From Anaerolineaceae bacterium (GTDB lineage Bacteria > Chloroflexota > Anaerolineae > Anaerolineales > Anaerolineaceae): DNA of 36,858 bases. Position 1 is the stretch's first letter; every line of letters starts with the position of its first letter. The stretch is from contig JAQTMA010000012.1 of the NCBI GenBank assembly GCA_028714615.1, positions 8,604 to 45,461 of the forward strand, written 5' to 3'. The notes beneath the pieces are model-generated. The model searched no databases. It was not told where the DNA came from and saw nothing but the letters and a program-made list of their open reading frames with translations. Below, in pieces: positions 24,907-32,393 of the stretch. Made by a program: the position numbers and the translations under genes.

Positions 24907-27570
24907 TTAGCTGTAAATTAAAGATTGCATTTCATTGAGCCTGGATTGCAAATTAGCCAATGAACCAAATCGGCGAGCCACGCCAGGCGCCTGACCCATT
25001 TCAAAAAATGGGGGTAAACGGAAGATGCGCGGGTCGCTGATCTCTTCGATCCCAACGGCGCGGTATTTTTCGAGAAGGGCGAGCAGTACTTCCTGCGCAG
25101 GTTTAGGCTGGATCTGAAGAAAACGGGCCTCGCGGTTCAGGAAAGCTGCGGCTCTTTCCGACCGGGTTCGAAGTGGGGCTTCAAATGCCAGATGCCCAAG
25201 CAGGTCAAATTGATCTGCTTCACTCTGTCCGAGCACATCAGCAAGTACATCCACATAAATCGACGCATTTTGGAGATCTGTTAACAGCTTATGCCGGCTG
25301 ATCGCATTAATCCAAGTAATCCGTAAGTCCTCAATCTTCTGAGCATGGCTAACCTGTTTCACTTTATCTCTCGTGTAATCCAGATATTGCTGCTGGGTGA
25401 GCTGCTGGCCGGAGCCTTCGATTACAAAAACTGCCTCATCGGCGATCAGCACTTCCAGGCCTTCGACTCGAATCCGTCCGACAGGTTCGCCTTCCAATTT
25501 CAATTCAACGTCAACGGTCATTATCTCGTCTGCAAGCGATTGCACCTGAAGCTGCCTGCGTCGAAAACCCGTTCCGCTGACGATGAGGGTTAAACTACTT
25601 TCGGGGAGTTCTGTTAAGCGGAAACGCCCATCTTCATCGGTTCGAATTGGACCGCGCTGCGCATTGGGACCGGTAATCAGCGTAACAATTGCGCCAACAA
25701 TCTTTTCCTCGGTTTCAAATTTGTTAACCTGGCCTTGAACGATGGCTGTTTGTGGGCCTTGGGGAGTTTCGGGGGCTGGGCCGGGTGGCCGATCCCATTC
25801 ATCAAACAGGCGGGTTGCTCCGGTATAGTCGATAATTCGGAACCAGAGCTTGTCGGTGGCGGGGTCAACTCGGCTGCCGCGGCCAATAATCTGCTTGAAC
25901 AACACTGGCGAAGATAGGGTCTTCATGAACACGATATTCCGGCAGGAGGGAACATCCACGCCCGTGCTGAGCAGTTCTGCTGTGGTAGCGACAACAGGGG
26001 TGGCGTGATCGCTATCTTGAAACTGCTGCAGCCAGATAGGGGCCTGGCCTTCTTCTGCCACTATTGGAACGGCATAGGGCTGCAAGCCTAAGTTACCCAA
26101 AGCATCATTCAAAAGCCTGGCTACCAGTTGAGCATGGGGAATATCCACACAGAAAACCATGGTTTTATCGGTGGGGCCAAACTTACGCAGCAAACCCGCC
26201 AGATGGTTTACCATGGCTTTGGTACGATCCGGAACGGTAATTTCTCGTTCAAATTGCGGTGTGATGTAGATCTCCCGCGCTTCTGCATCTTCGGGAACAA
26301 AAACCTCCGCTCCCTGCTCGACCGCTTCCTGAAGTTTTAATCCATTTTGGTCTATTGTGGTTCGAACTCGGTGGACCTTATACGTTGCTAGAAAGCCATC
26401 TTCGATGCCTCGGCCCAGGCTGTATTCATAGGCAGCCTGCCGGCGCGATCCTTTCGAAGGGTCTTCAACATCAAGTAAAATTTCAGGCTCGTCTTTACAG
26501 AAATAATCATACGAGTCAACATTATCTGTAGTTTTTGGTGTAGCAGTCATGCCCAGATGAATGGCATCGCCAAAATGCTTCAGGATCTCTTGCCAGGTGC
26601 CAAACCCGGATCGATGGGCTTCATCTATAATTACGATATCAAAGAAATCTTCCGGGAATAGCTCGAATAACCGTTTGCCCTGGTCATTCTCCGACCACAA
26701 GGATTGATAAATTCCAAAATAAAGATCCCTGGTCAACACAGGCGGATAACCTTCCATCAGCCACCTGGGGTCATTACCTTCTCGGGCAAAAGCTGAAAAG
26801 GCATTATAGGCCTGATCGCGCAGTACAACTCGATCCGCAAGGAACAGGATTCTTCCAGGACGTTCAGGATGTTGGCGCTGAAGCCAGCCAGATTTGATTA
26901 ATTTCCATGCCAGCTGCATGGCTGTAAATGTTTTCCCTGTACCAGTAGCCATGGCCAATAAAATCCGTCTCTGACCTTTCATCACCCGGCGGATAACCTG
27001 TGTAATGGCTGCTTCCTGGAAGTAACGGATGTTCTTCCCGGTGATCGATTCGGGGCAATATGGGTGTAGTAACGGGTTATCCCGTCGTTCACTCGCATCA
27101 TCAAGACTATATTTCGCTCGACTTTGAGCAATCTCCTGAGATCTTAATCCTGTATTGATCGTCCAACGATGCCAGAGCTCATCAGGGGAAGGGAAATGAT
27201 CCATATCCCGGCTGTCCAAGGTAAAAAAATCATATTCTATGATCTGGTGGCCATTCGTTGTAAAAGCGAAGGGGAGCGACAAGTCTTTGGCATATGCTTT
27301 AGCCTGCTCTAGACCTGTTTCGGCTGGTAGCCCTTCTTCCTTTGCTTCGACTACAGCAATCGGGAAGGCATCTGTATACCGAAGCAAATAATCAATTTTT
27401 CGGCCTTCACGATGATGTGCTTTATCACCATGCAATACGATTCTTCCAGCCGTATATTGCACATCTCGGCGATAGAAATGCTCTCTTCGTACAAGTTCAC
27501 TTCCCCAACCTGAGGTAGCTAATTTAGGATCAATTAAATATGCGCGGGTATCTGATTCGTTGTAAGTCAT
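24907..27570 (-). CDS. hsdR: Type I restriction endonuclease/translocase subunit with extra beta domain
   Basis: 887 residues from ATG 27570. The nuclease domain has D60 (RKIDYLLRY) and E75-A-K77 (VVEAKEE), a PD-(D/E)XK set; helicase motifs are MATGTGKT (209-216), DEAH (318-321), MTATP (343-347) and QIIGRGSR (562-569). Residues about 610-694, between the second helicase domain and the C-terminal part (TQQQYLDYTRDKV), carry a domain resembling CarboxypepD_reg/prealbumin folds (AIVTLITG … TDEDGRFRLTELP … VSGTGF), uncommon in HsdR. Start: a longer GTG start exists at 27612; ATG 27570 gives the family-typical N-terminus (MTYNESDTRAYLIDPKL), though neither has a ribosome-binding site. Cuts unmethylated DNA with HsdM and HsdS. 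Confidence 0.9.
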   Translation of the reverse strand: MTYNESDTRAYLIDPKLATSGWGSELVRREHFYRRDVQYTAGRIVLHGDKAHHREGRKIDYLLRYTDAFPIAVVEAKEEGLPAETGLEQAKAYAKDLSLPFAFTTNGHQIIEYDFFTLDSRDMDHFPSPDELWHRWTINTGLRSQEIAQSRAKYSLDDASERRDNPLLHPYCPESITGKNIRYFQEAAITQVIRRVMKGQRRILLAMATGTGKTFTAMQLAWKLIKSGWLQRQHPERPGRILFLADRVVLRDQAYNAFSAFAREGNDPRWLMEGYPPVLTRDLYFGIYQSLWSENDQGKRLFELFPEDFFDIVIIDEAHRSGFGTWQEILKHFGDAIHLGMTATPKTTDNVDSYDYFCKDEPEILLDVEDPSKGSRRQAAYEYSLGRGIEDGFLATYKVHRVRTTIDQNGLKLQEAVEQGAEVFVPEDAEAREIYITPQFEREITVPDRTKAMVNHLAGLLRKFGPTDKTMVFCVDIPHAQLVARLLNDALGNLGLQPYAVPIVAEEGQAPIWLQQFQDSDHATPVVATTAELLSTGVDVPSCRNIVFMKTLSSPVLFKQIIGRGSRVDPATDKLWFRIIDYTGATRLFDEWDRPPGPAPETPQGPQTAIVQGQVNKFETEEKIVGAIVTLITGPNAQRGPIRTDEDGRFRLTELPESSLTLIVSGTGFRRRQLQVQSLADEIMTVDVELKLEGEPVGRIRVEGLEVLIADEAVFVIEGSGQQLTQQQYLDYTRDKVKQVSHAQKIEDLRITWINAISRHKLLTDLQNASIYVDVLADVLGQSEADQFDLLGHLAFEAPLRTRSERAAAFLNREARFLQIQPKPAQEVLLALLEKYRAVGIEEISDPRIFRLPPFFEMGQAPGVARRFGSLANLQSRLNEMQSLIYS

Positions 27571-27621
27571 AAATTTGAGCCGGTTTATAGAATGTCCGTT
27601 TTTCGCCTTCACCGCCGGGTT

Positions 27622-27655
27622 ATTTCAATCATTGAAATTGGCTGCATTAATTATA
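27622..27655 (-). promoter_or_regulatory. hsdR promoter with palindromic operator candidate
   Basis: On the minus strand a TATAAT (plus 27650-27655) lies 38 bases before the long hsdR start. Downstream of it is a 17-bp palindrome ATTTCAA-TCA-TTGAAAT (27622-27638), covering the likely transcript start region. A repressor site for the restriction operon is inferred. No clear -35 hexamer is seen. Confidence 0.45.
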
Positions 27656-27870
27656 GGTTATGTCTGGAAAAATGTATTAAGTTGTCAGTCTATTCACCAC
27701 TATTAAATTGGTTCAATCCGCCCTCCCTTATCTGATTGGGAAAGAAGAAATCATTCCTGAGCTCTCGAGGCCATGTCTATTTTCGATACAACCGACTGGA
27801 TTTTCGCTCATTGTGCTGGTTGCCTCTAATAAGTTGTGCACATTGCACTTTGTCGTCGATGTGGTTAATT

Positions 27871-27915
27871 GCCATAAAGTGTAAATTACAGGAGCTCTTA
27901 TTTACACTTTATGGC
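27871..27915. repeat. 16-bp perfect inverted repeat
   Basis: Arms GCCATAAAGTGTAAAT (27871-27886) and ATTTACACTTTATGGC (27900-27915) pair perfectly around a 13-base loop. It is a strong cruciform or hairpin candidate, with no coding sequence close by. Terminator, operator and recombination-site functions are all possible. Confidence 0.8.
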
Positions 27916-27965
27916 GTAAATGCGAATAAGAAATCTTGTCGATCCTTTTGCACATAAGCTATTAC

Positions 27966-28002
27966 GGGACATTTGTCCCGGCTCGCGCGGGACAAGTGTC
28001 CC
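27966..28002. repeat. Pair of GGGACA-NN-TGTCCC palindromes
   Basis: Two 14-bp palindromes, GGGACATTTGTCCC (27966-27979) and GGGACAAGTGTCCC (27989-28002), lie with centres 23 bp apart, about two helical turns. This is the layout of a paired operator for a dimeric regulator. No known regulator is assigned. Confidence 0.7.
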
Positions 28003-28042
28003 TTGTAAATTCGTACTTAATTGGTAAAATTAGATTATCAAC

Positions 28043-28058
28043 GCGCTGATTTCAGCGC
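28043..28058. repeat. 16-bp palindrome GCGCTGA-TT-TCAGCGC
   Basis: Perfect palindrome with a two-base centre, 40 bases after the paired GGGACA sites. It adds to the cluster of potential regulator-binding sites. Confidence 0.6.
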
Positions 28059-28151
28059 CACATATACACGCCCATAAACCATACGTTTAATGGATTTCAA
28101 AGATGAGATTCCGATGTATGGTTTTTTGTTTGTTAACGGTCTAAACCCGGG

Positions 28152-28369
28152 CTCACCTAATAAACGTCGGCTGGAAAAAAATAACGAAAGCGGTGAGTCA
28201 AACCCTTTGGGAAAGGGCAGGAAGAATCATCCTGAATTCCCATCCCCGGTTGCACTTTCGCCAGGCAGCTGGGCAGCGTGATGCACTGGTTGGGTCGCTC
28301 CTCTGCATCGTGGGCCTCACTCAAGCGATCACCCTGCGAAGTTTGCAGGCTCCCCTTCTCAACGAGGGG
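28152..28369 (+). ncRNA. Possible structured leader before recombinase gene
   Basis: Run of hairpins in the 5' region of the first recombinase: CTCACC/GGTGAG (28152-28157, 28192-28197), CCCTTT-GGG-AAAGGG (28203-28217), CAGGA/TCCTG (28218-28222, 28230-28234), GATGCA/TGCATC (28280-28285, 28304-28309), CCTGC/GCAGG (28333-28337, 28345-28349) and CCCCT/AGGGG (28352-28356, 28365-28369). No known riboswitch or RNA family was recognised. Short stems arise by chance, so this is tentative. Confidence 0.25.
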
Positions 28370-28497
28370 TTGCAACCAAGGCGATGAGCTGGCGTTGTCT
28401 TAACGAGGTTGGCGAAGTGAAATGGCTTAATAGGAAACTATGGGAAAACGGATTTTGAGATCGTTTTCAATGTAGGTTGCGATTTAGGAGGTGTTTT

Positions 28498-29466
28498 ATG
28501 AGTAAAAACCATAAAGGCAGTCTCGGCTACCAGATGATGAAAGCCCTGCAGGGCGTTTTTCGGCCTGGCGCCAGCCGCCATTTGGCTAAGAAAAATCACC
28601 GGGATACCCCGCTGATTACCAGTATCAGCACCATGCGTACCGATTCCGCCGATGTACACCAATTCTCCCGCTTCATCCGGGAGCGCTGGCCCGAGGTGAA
28701 GGATTTACCTCAAGTCAACTCTGAAATGGCAAAGGCTTATATCGAAGCAATGGTCGAACGTGGCGTCTCCGGCGGAAACATCGGCCGGCATTGCGCTACG
28801 ATCCGGAAGCTGGATGCCGTTTGTAAGAAAGATGGAACTTTTCCCTCGGACGTGCTGTCCCTTTTGCCACTCCGGGCCGAAGGAGGGCCGGGCGGATTTC
28901 ACTCGAAACCGAAACCGATCCCATACACTGAAGAGCAGGCAATGGCAATTATTCAATACCTGGATTCGAGCGATCACGAAATAGCCAGGCTGCTCAACTT
29001 GATGTGGAAAGCCGGGCTGCGCGTCACTGAAGCAACTTATTTGCGTAGTCAGGATATAGACCTTGAAAACAGGATGATCAACCTGAACGCGGAAGGAAAT
29101 GCCAACCGTACCAAAGGGGGCCGGCCAAGAGTGGTGGAGTATCAGGCTGAGTTTTCTGATTTCTTTGTCAGCTTGAAGAATTCACCTAATAACGAGCCCA
29201 CTGGCCACCTGTTTGCCAACAGGCGGGGACTGCCCGATCGGGCACGCCAGAAAGTGCGCCGGGCCTGCACTGCGTTGAACATCCCCTGCCTGGGAACCCA
29301 CGCCTTTCGCAAAGCATTCTCGGTGGACAACTACCGCCAGGTCAGAGCTCAAGGCGCGGATGACCACCAGGCGCTGCTGGCCACATCCCACCAGCTGGGT
29401 CACAACCGGATCGATGTGACCCGACTGAGTTATGTCCCCAAGGTTGAACGTGAGAAAGGAGGTTGA
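28498..29466 (+). CDS. Tyrosine recombinase 1
   Basis: 322 residues, phage-integrase family. Core-binding domain at 45-115 and catalytic domain from about 140; residues R175 (KAGLRVTEA), H268-x-x-R271 (THAFRKAF), H302 (QLGHNRID) and nucleophile Y312 (RLSYVP) are all in place, so it should be active. Start: a longer frame begins at 28477, but ATG 28498 has AGGAGG six bases upstream. Only one base separates its stop from the next gene. With the recombinase at 30958 it brackets two DNA-binding proteins, suggesting a self-contained mobile or inversion module rather than the island's own integrase. Confidence 0.88.
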   Translation: MSKNHKGSLGYQMMKALQGVFRPGASRHLAKKNHRDTPLITSISTMRTDSADVHQFSRFIRERWPEVKDLPQVNSEMAKAYIEAMVERGVSGGNIGRHCATIRKLDAVCKKDGTFPSDVLSLLPLRAEGGPGGFHSKPKPIPYTEEQAMAIIQYLDSSDHEIARLLNLMWKAGLRVTEATYLRSQDIDLENRMINLNAEGNANRTKGGRPRVVEYQAEFSDFFVSLKNSPNNEPTGHLFANRRGLPDRARQKVRRACTALNIPCLGTHAFRKAFSVDNYRQVRAQGADDHQALLATSHQLGHNRIDVTRLSYVPKVEREKGG

Positions 29467-29467
29467 T

Positions 29468-30472
29468 ATGGATGTGGCAGAGAACGCAAAACCGCTAACC
29501 CTGGACGCACAATACATCGTTCAAGGTAATATCATGGCCATCCGGATGCGGTTCCTTGACCTTGCAAGATATCAGTTTGCTTTCATGTGCCGGGTCAAAC
29601 CCGATCCCAATAGGATTATTCAGGAAGACGAATTCAACCATCTCCTCCTGATCGACCATATTTGGGGAGGGGGCGGCGAGATGGAGTTTATCGATCTAAA
29701 CGGCAGTCAAACCGGGGTGCGTTTCTATCTGCCCTGTCCGGTTGAGCTATCGGAGATCGATGAGTACGCAAATGTCATCCGCAAAAACTTTTCCCGACCG
29801 CGTATCGGACTTTGGCTGTGGGAAAATCTGGGGTGGACTCCAAAGGTCATTGAGCTCTTCGCCGAGGAATTGCACGAGCACCGGGTAACCAGCCTCCAGC
29901 TTATCGAGGGACTTGCTGTAGAAAAATTGGGATTGAGCACATACCCGTTGTACCCCTTTCAATTTCCACCTGCGCCACAAACCGGGAAATCCCACACACA
30001 ACCGGATAGCCCGCTGCCACAAGCCGGGATATCCCTGCCAGAATGGGATATTCCGCAACGACCGGTTGGGATATCCCAAATTCAGCCCAATGATCCGAAT
30101 CCACCATTTGGGATATCCCAAATCCAGCCAGGAAATTCAGTTCGACCGGATTGGACATCACAATTACAGCATGATGATCCGCAGCCACAGCCAGTGATAT
30201 CCCAAAACCTGCCAGATATCCACTTGGCGCAAGCCGGAGTGGATCGGGATATCCCGAAAGAACATCCCGTAGATAAGAGCGATATCCCTCTCAGTAGAGA
30301 AGACCAGGAATTGCTGCGCCTTTGGAACGGTGGCCTGACTGTCAAAGAAATCGGATTGCGGATTGGGAAAGCAGACAAAACGGTAGCCAACCGGCTGTCC
30401 GTCTTGCGCGGGATGCTTGGCGAGGAGCGTGTTCGCCTCCGGAAAACCCCCACCCGGAAAGATTTGGGATAA
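29468..30472 (+). CDS. HTH protein with repeat-rich linker, iteron-bearing gene
   Basis: 334 residues, not recognised as a known family. An N-terminal alpha/beta domain (1-165) is followed by a Pro/Gln-rich linker (about 170-280) with near-repeats of GISQIQP and GIS/DIP-type words, then a C-terminal helix-turn-helix (LSREDQELLRLWNGGLTVKEIGLRIGKADKTVANRLSVLRG) of LuxR/sigma-4-like type. The linker's DNA is built of GGGATATCCC-like palindromes, and similar direct repeats continue past the stop. The start at 29468 has AGGAGG five bases upstream. A protein that binds sites inside its own gene, such as a replication initiator, partition or recombination accessory factor, is an attractive inference, but not shown. 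Confidence 0.55.
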   Translation: MDVAENAKPLTLDAQYIVQGNIMAIRMRFLDLARYQFAFMCRVKPDPNRIIQEDEFNHLLLIDHIWGGGGEMEFIDLNGSQTGVRFYLPCPVELSEIDEYANVIRKNFSRPRIGLWLWENLGWTPKVIELFAEELHEHRVTSLQLIEGLAVEKLGLSTYPLYPFQFPPAPQTGKSHTQPDSPLPQAGISLPEWDIPQRPVGISQIQPNDPNPPFGISQIQPGNSVRPDWTSQLQHDDPQPQPVISQNLPDIHLAQAGVDRDIPKEHPVDKSDIPLSREDQELLRLWNGGLTVKEIGLRIGKADKTVANRLSVLRGMLGEERVRLRKTPTRKDLG

Positions 30473-30504
30473 ATTGGGATATTTTGGGATATGGACATTG
30501 GGAT
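29984..30504. repeat. Cluster of GGGATATCCC-type palindromes and TTGGGAT direct repeats
   Basis: Within the HTH gene: GGGAAATCCC 29984, GGGATATCCC 30026, GGGATATTCC 30045, GGGATATCCC 30068, 30110 and 30246, and one-mismatch forms at 30194 (GTGATATCCC) and 30279 (GCGATATCCC). At the 3' end and beyond it, TTGGGAT recurs at 30464, 30474, 30484 and 30498, i.e. 10, 10 and 14 bp apart, on one face of the helix. The arrangement resembles iterons or a partition/recombination site. The same core occurs only singly elsewhere in the window. Confidence 0.8.
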
Positions 30505-30560
30505 ATCTCTGCGGATACAAAAAGGATAGTTCGAAAAACTTATTACAGGAGATACTTACT

Positions 30561-30974
30561 ATGTCACCCAAATCAATGAACGCCCATATCAAACTACCTC
30601 ACAGCGTGATCGTGAAATCCACCGGTTTATTGCCCATGTTTTACACCGTCCATGAGTTAGCGGATGAGATCGCCATCCCGGAGCGCACCTTGCGCGACTG
30701 GCTCGCCCATGGCGCGCCGCACACCCGCGACCGCCTGAGCCACATCTGGATCGATGGCCGGGCTTTTGCCGGCTGGGTGCAAAGCCTGCGCAAGAAATCC
30801 AATGGCACCCGCATGAAGAAGGACGAAGGATACTGCATGTCCTGCAAACGGGCGGTGGTCATTTTAAATCCAACGCGTTATCCCTCTGCCAGCCGGTTGA
30901 TCTATATCCATGGCACCTGCCCGGTTTGCAATGGCAAAGTTATTCGGGGAACCTGGAATGATACTGCGCAATAA
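30561..30974 (+). CDS. Small HTH plus zinc-ribbon protein (excisionase-like)
   Basis: 137 residues. A MerR/excisionase-like helix-turn-helix (YTVHELADEIAIPERTLRDWLAHGAPHTRDRLSHIWIDGRAFAGWV, about residues 28-72) is followed by a four-cysteine zinc ribbon (CMSC at about 92-95 … CPVCNGK near the C-terminus). AGGAG lies nine bases before ATG 30561; an earlier in-frame ATG (30417) lies inside the preceding HTH gene and is not favoured. It overlaps the next recombinase by 17 bases. The likely role is a DNA-bending recombination directionality or accessory factor for the two recombinases; family not named with certainty. Confidence 0.65.
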   Translation: MSPKSMNAHIKLPHSVIVKSTGLLPMFYTVHELADEIAIPERTLRDWLAHGAPHTRDRLSHIWIDGRAFAGWVQSLRKKSNGTRMKKDEGYCMSCKRAVVILNPTRYPSASRLIYIHGTCPVCNGKVIRGTWNDTAQ

Positions 30975-32052
30975 CTACCTACTGGTCCGGCAGCATCTGA
31001 AGGACCTCAAAGACATTTGCCAGCTCGCAGACAGCTCAGTCGGGCGGTATGAGTTTTACCTGCGCCACCTGCTGGAGTGGGCCGGGGAAACGCCTTTGCC
31101 CAAAGTTATGCCTCTCCGGCCGACCTTTCCCGGGTATGTCGGCAGCTTGCCGGGCCGAACTGGTGAGGCTTCTCTGGCAGCGATCAGCCAGAAGAAGATC
31201 ATTGAGACAGCCAGGCGCTTATTTGTGTGGGCTAAGCAAAACCATCCCAAGGAGTTCTCTGGCCTCACGCCGGCCTGGCTTGAAAGCCTGCGACCGCCCA
31301 GGAATAAAGATGCCCAGGGTGAACACGAGTATGTCACCCTGGACGAAGTGCTCAAGCTGCTCGCCGTTTCGCATTCGGATGGCGACCTGGCGCTTCTGCG
31401 CGATAAAGCAGCTGCTGCTTTGCTGTTCCTCTCTGGGGCCAGGGCAAGCGCCTTTACTACGCTGCCAATCTCGGCGGTCGATTTACCAGGGCGCACGCTC
31501 AAGCAATGGCCAGAGTTGGGAGTAGCCACTAAGAACTCAAAGCGCGCCACGACCTTTCTTCTGCCCATTCCGGAGCTGATATCGATGGTCGATACATGGG
31601 ACAATGTGGTCCGAAACAACCTGCCAGAATCTCAGCCCTGGTATGCGCCTGTTAAGATCCACTGGGGCAAGCAAGAGCTTGACCCATCGACACCTGGTAA
31701 AAATCGCCATCAAGCCTTGGACAAACGCCTGCGCCGGCTGTTCGACCTGGCCGGCGCAGCGTACAAATCCGCCCACAAATTCCGCCACGGTCATGCAGTG
31801 TATGGCTTGCAGCACGCCCAAACCATGGCGGATTACAAAGCCGTTTCGATGAACCTGATGCATGAGGATATCAAGATCACGGATGAGATCTATGCACCAA
31901 TCCTATCTCATGAAGTGCAGCTCCGGATCAGCCGGTTGGGCGGCCGGCCTATTGATTCAACCGAAAACAGATTGGAATCACTGGCTCGAAGCTTGTCCAA
32001 TGATGAACTTTCCACGGTCATGCGAATTGTCGCAGAGAGGTTAAGCTCATGA
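30958..32052 (+). CDS. Tyrosine recombinase 2
   Basis: 364 residues. The catalytic domain carries R162 (LSGARASAF), HKFRHGH (HxxR followed by H) and a late H…Y segment (LMHEDIKITDEIYAPI), the usual R-H-R-H-Y order, so it may be active. The N-terminal core-binding domain begins at residue 1. Start: ATG 30958 (GGGGAACCTGGA upstream), overlapping the HTH-zinc-ribbon gene by 17 bases; an earlier ATG at 30910 would deepen the overlap. It is dissimilar to recombinase 1 and to the island integrase, so three distinct tyrosine recombinases are present. Similar paired recombinases exist in Tn554-like transposons. Confidence 0.85.
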   Translation: MILRNNYLLVRQHLKDLKDICQLADSSVGRYEFYLRHLLEWAGETPLPKVMPLRPTFPGYVGSLPGRTGEASLAAISQKKIIETARRLFVWAKQNHPKEFSGLTPAWLESLRPPRNKDAQGEHEYVTLDEVLKLLAVSHSDGDLALLRDKAAAALLFLSGARASAFTTLPISAVDLPGRTLKQWPELGVATKNSKRATTFLLPIPELISMVDTWDNVVRNNLPESQPWYAPVKIHWGKQELDPSTPGKNRHQALDKRLRRLFDLAGAAYKSAHKFRHGHAVYGLQHAQTMADYKAVSMNLMHEDIKITDEIYAPILSHEVQLRISRLGGRPIDSTENRLESLARSLSNDELSTVMRIVAERLSS

Positions 32053-32063
32053 ATCTTGCCACC

Positions 32064-32120
32064 TTGCCACTTCCTGCCAAATCCAGTATAATGCTAAGCA
32101 ATAACAATATTTTGCTTAGC
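32064..32120 (+). promoter_or_regulatory. Toxin-antitoxin promoter and operator
   Basis: -35 TTGCCA (32064-32069), exactly 17 bases, -10 TATAAT (32087-32092): a very good sigma-70-type promoter. Immediately downstream is the inverted repeat GCTAAGCAA (32093-32101) / TTGCTTAGC (32112-32120), a likely binding site for the AbrB-type antitoxin, giving autorepression. Confidence 0.75.
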
Positions 32121-32135
32121 AAGTTGGAGGCAGGA

Positions 32136-32393
32136 ATGACCAATACAACCACTGTTAAAGTTTCTAAGCGCTACCAGATTGCCGTGCCGGCCCTGGCTCG
32201 CCAGCTATTGAATATTCAGAGCGGCGACCGATTATTGGTAGATATTCAGGATGGGATGATGGTCTTGATTCCCCGACCGGATAATTACACCGAAGCCCTC
32301 GCTGGCCTGCACCAGGAAATTTGGAAAGGTGAAGATGCGCAAAAATACATTGATGAGGAGCGGGATGCATGGGCCAGCTCAGTCAAAGATTAG
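32136..32393 (+). CDS. AbrB/MazE-like antitoxin
   Basis: 85-residue SpoVT/AbrB swapped-hairpin protein: TVKVSKRYQIAVPALARQLLNIQSGDRLLVDIQDGMMVLIP (residues 6-46) is the DNA-binding fold, followed by a C-terminal toxin-binding tail (LAGLHQEIWKGEDAQKYIDEERDAW). Start: ATG 32136 with GGAGG five bases before; an upstream frame from 32049 would cross the promoter and is rejected. The stop overlaps the PIN-toxin start by 25 bases. It should neutralise the toxin and repress the promoter by binding the inverted repeat next to the -10 box. Confidence 0.85.
   Translation: MTNTTTVKVSKRYQIAVPALARQLLNIQSGDRLLVDIQDGMMVLIPRPDNYTEALAGLHQEIWKGEDAQKYIDEERDAWASSVKD

Larger units (their letters stand above)
27656..28497. 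other. Gene-poor regulatory region with palindromes
   Basis: About 840 bases between divergent hsdR and the first recombinase gene. Short frames (for example 27736-27957 and 28090-28281) have no ribosome-binding site or motif and are not called. The stretch holds the long palindromes listed separately and, from 28152, a hairpin-rich leader. It may serve as regulatory region or as an origin/centromere-like site of the mobile module. Confidence 0.55.

Noticed and set aside
27736..27957. 73-residue + strand frame in the palindrome region
   Set aside because: It reads through the 16-bp inverted repeat and has no ribosome-binding site.
27871..28002. CRISPR-like repeats
   Set aside because: The repeats are palindromic operators in two or fewer copies with no regular spacers; no array exists in the window.
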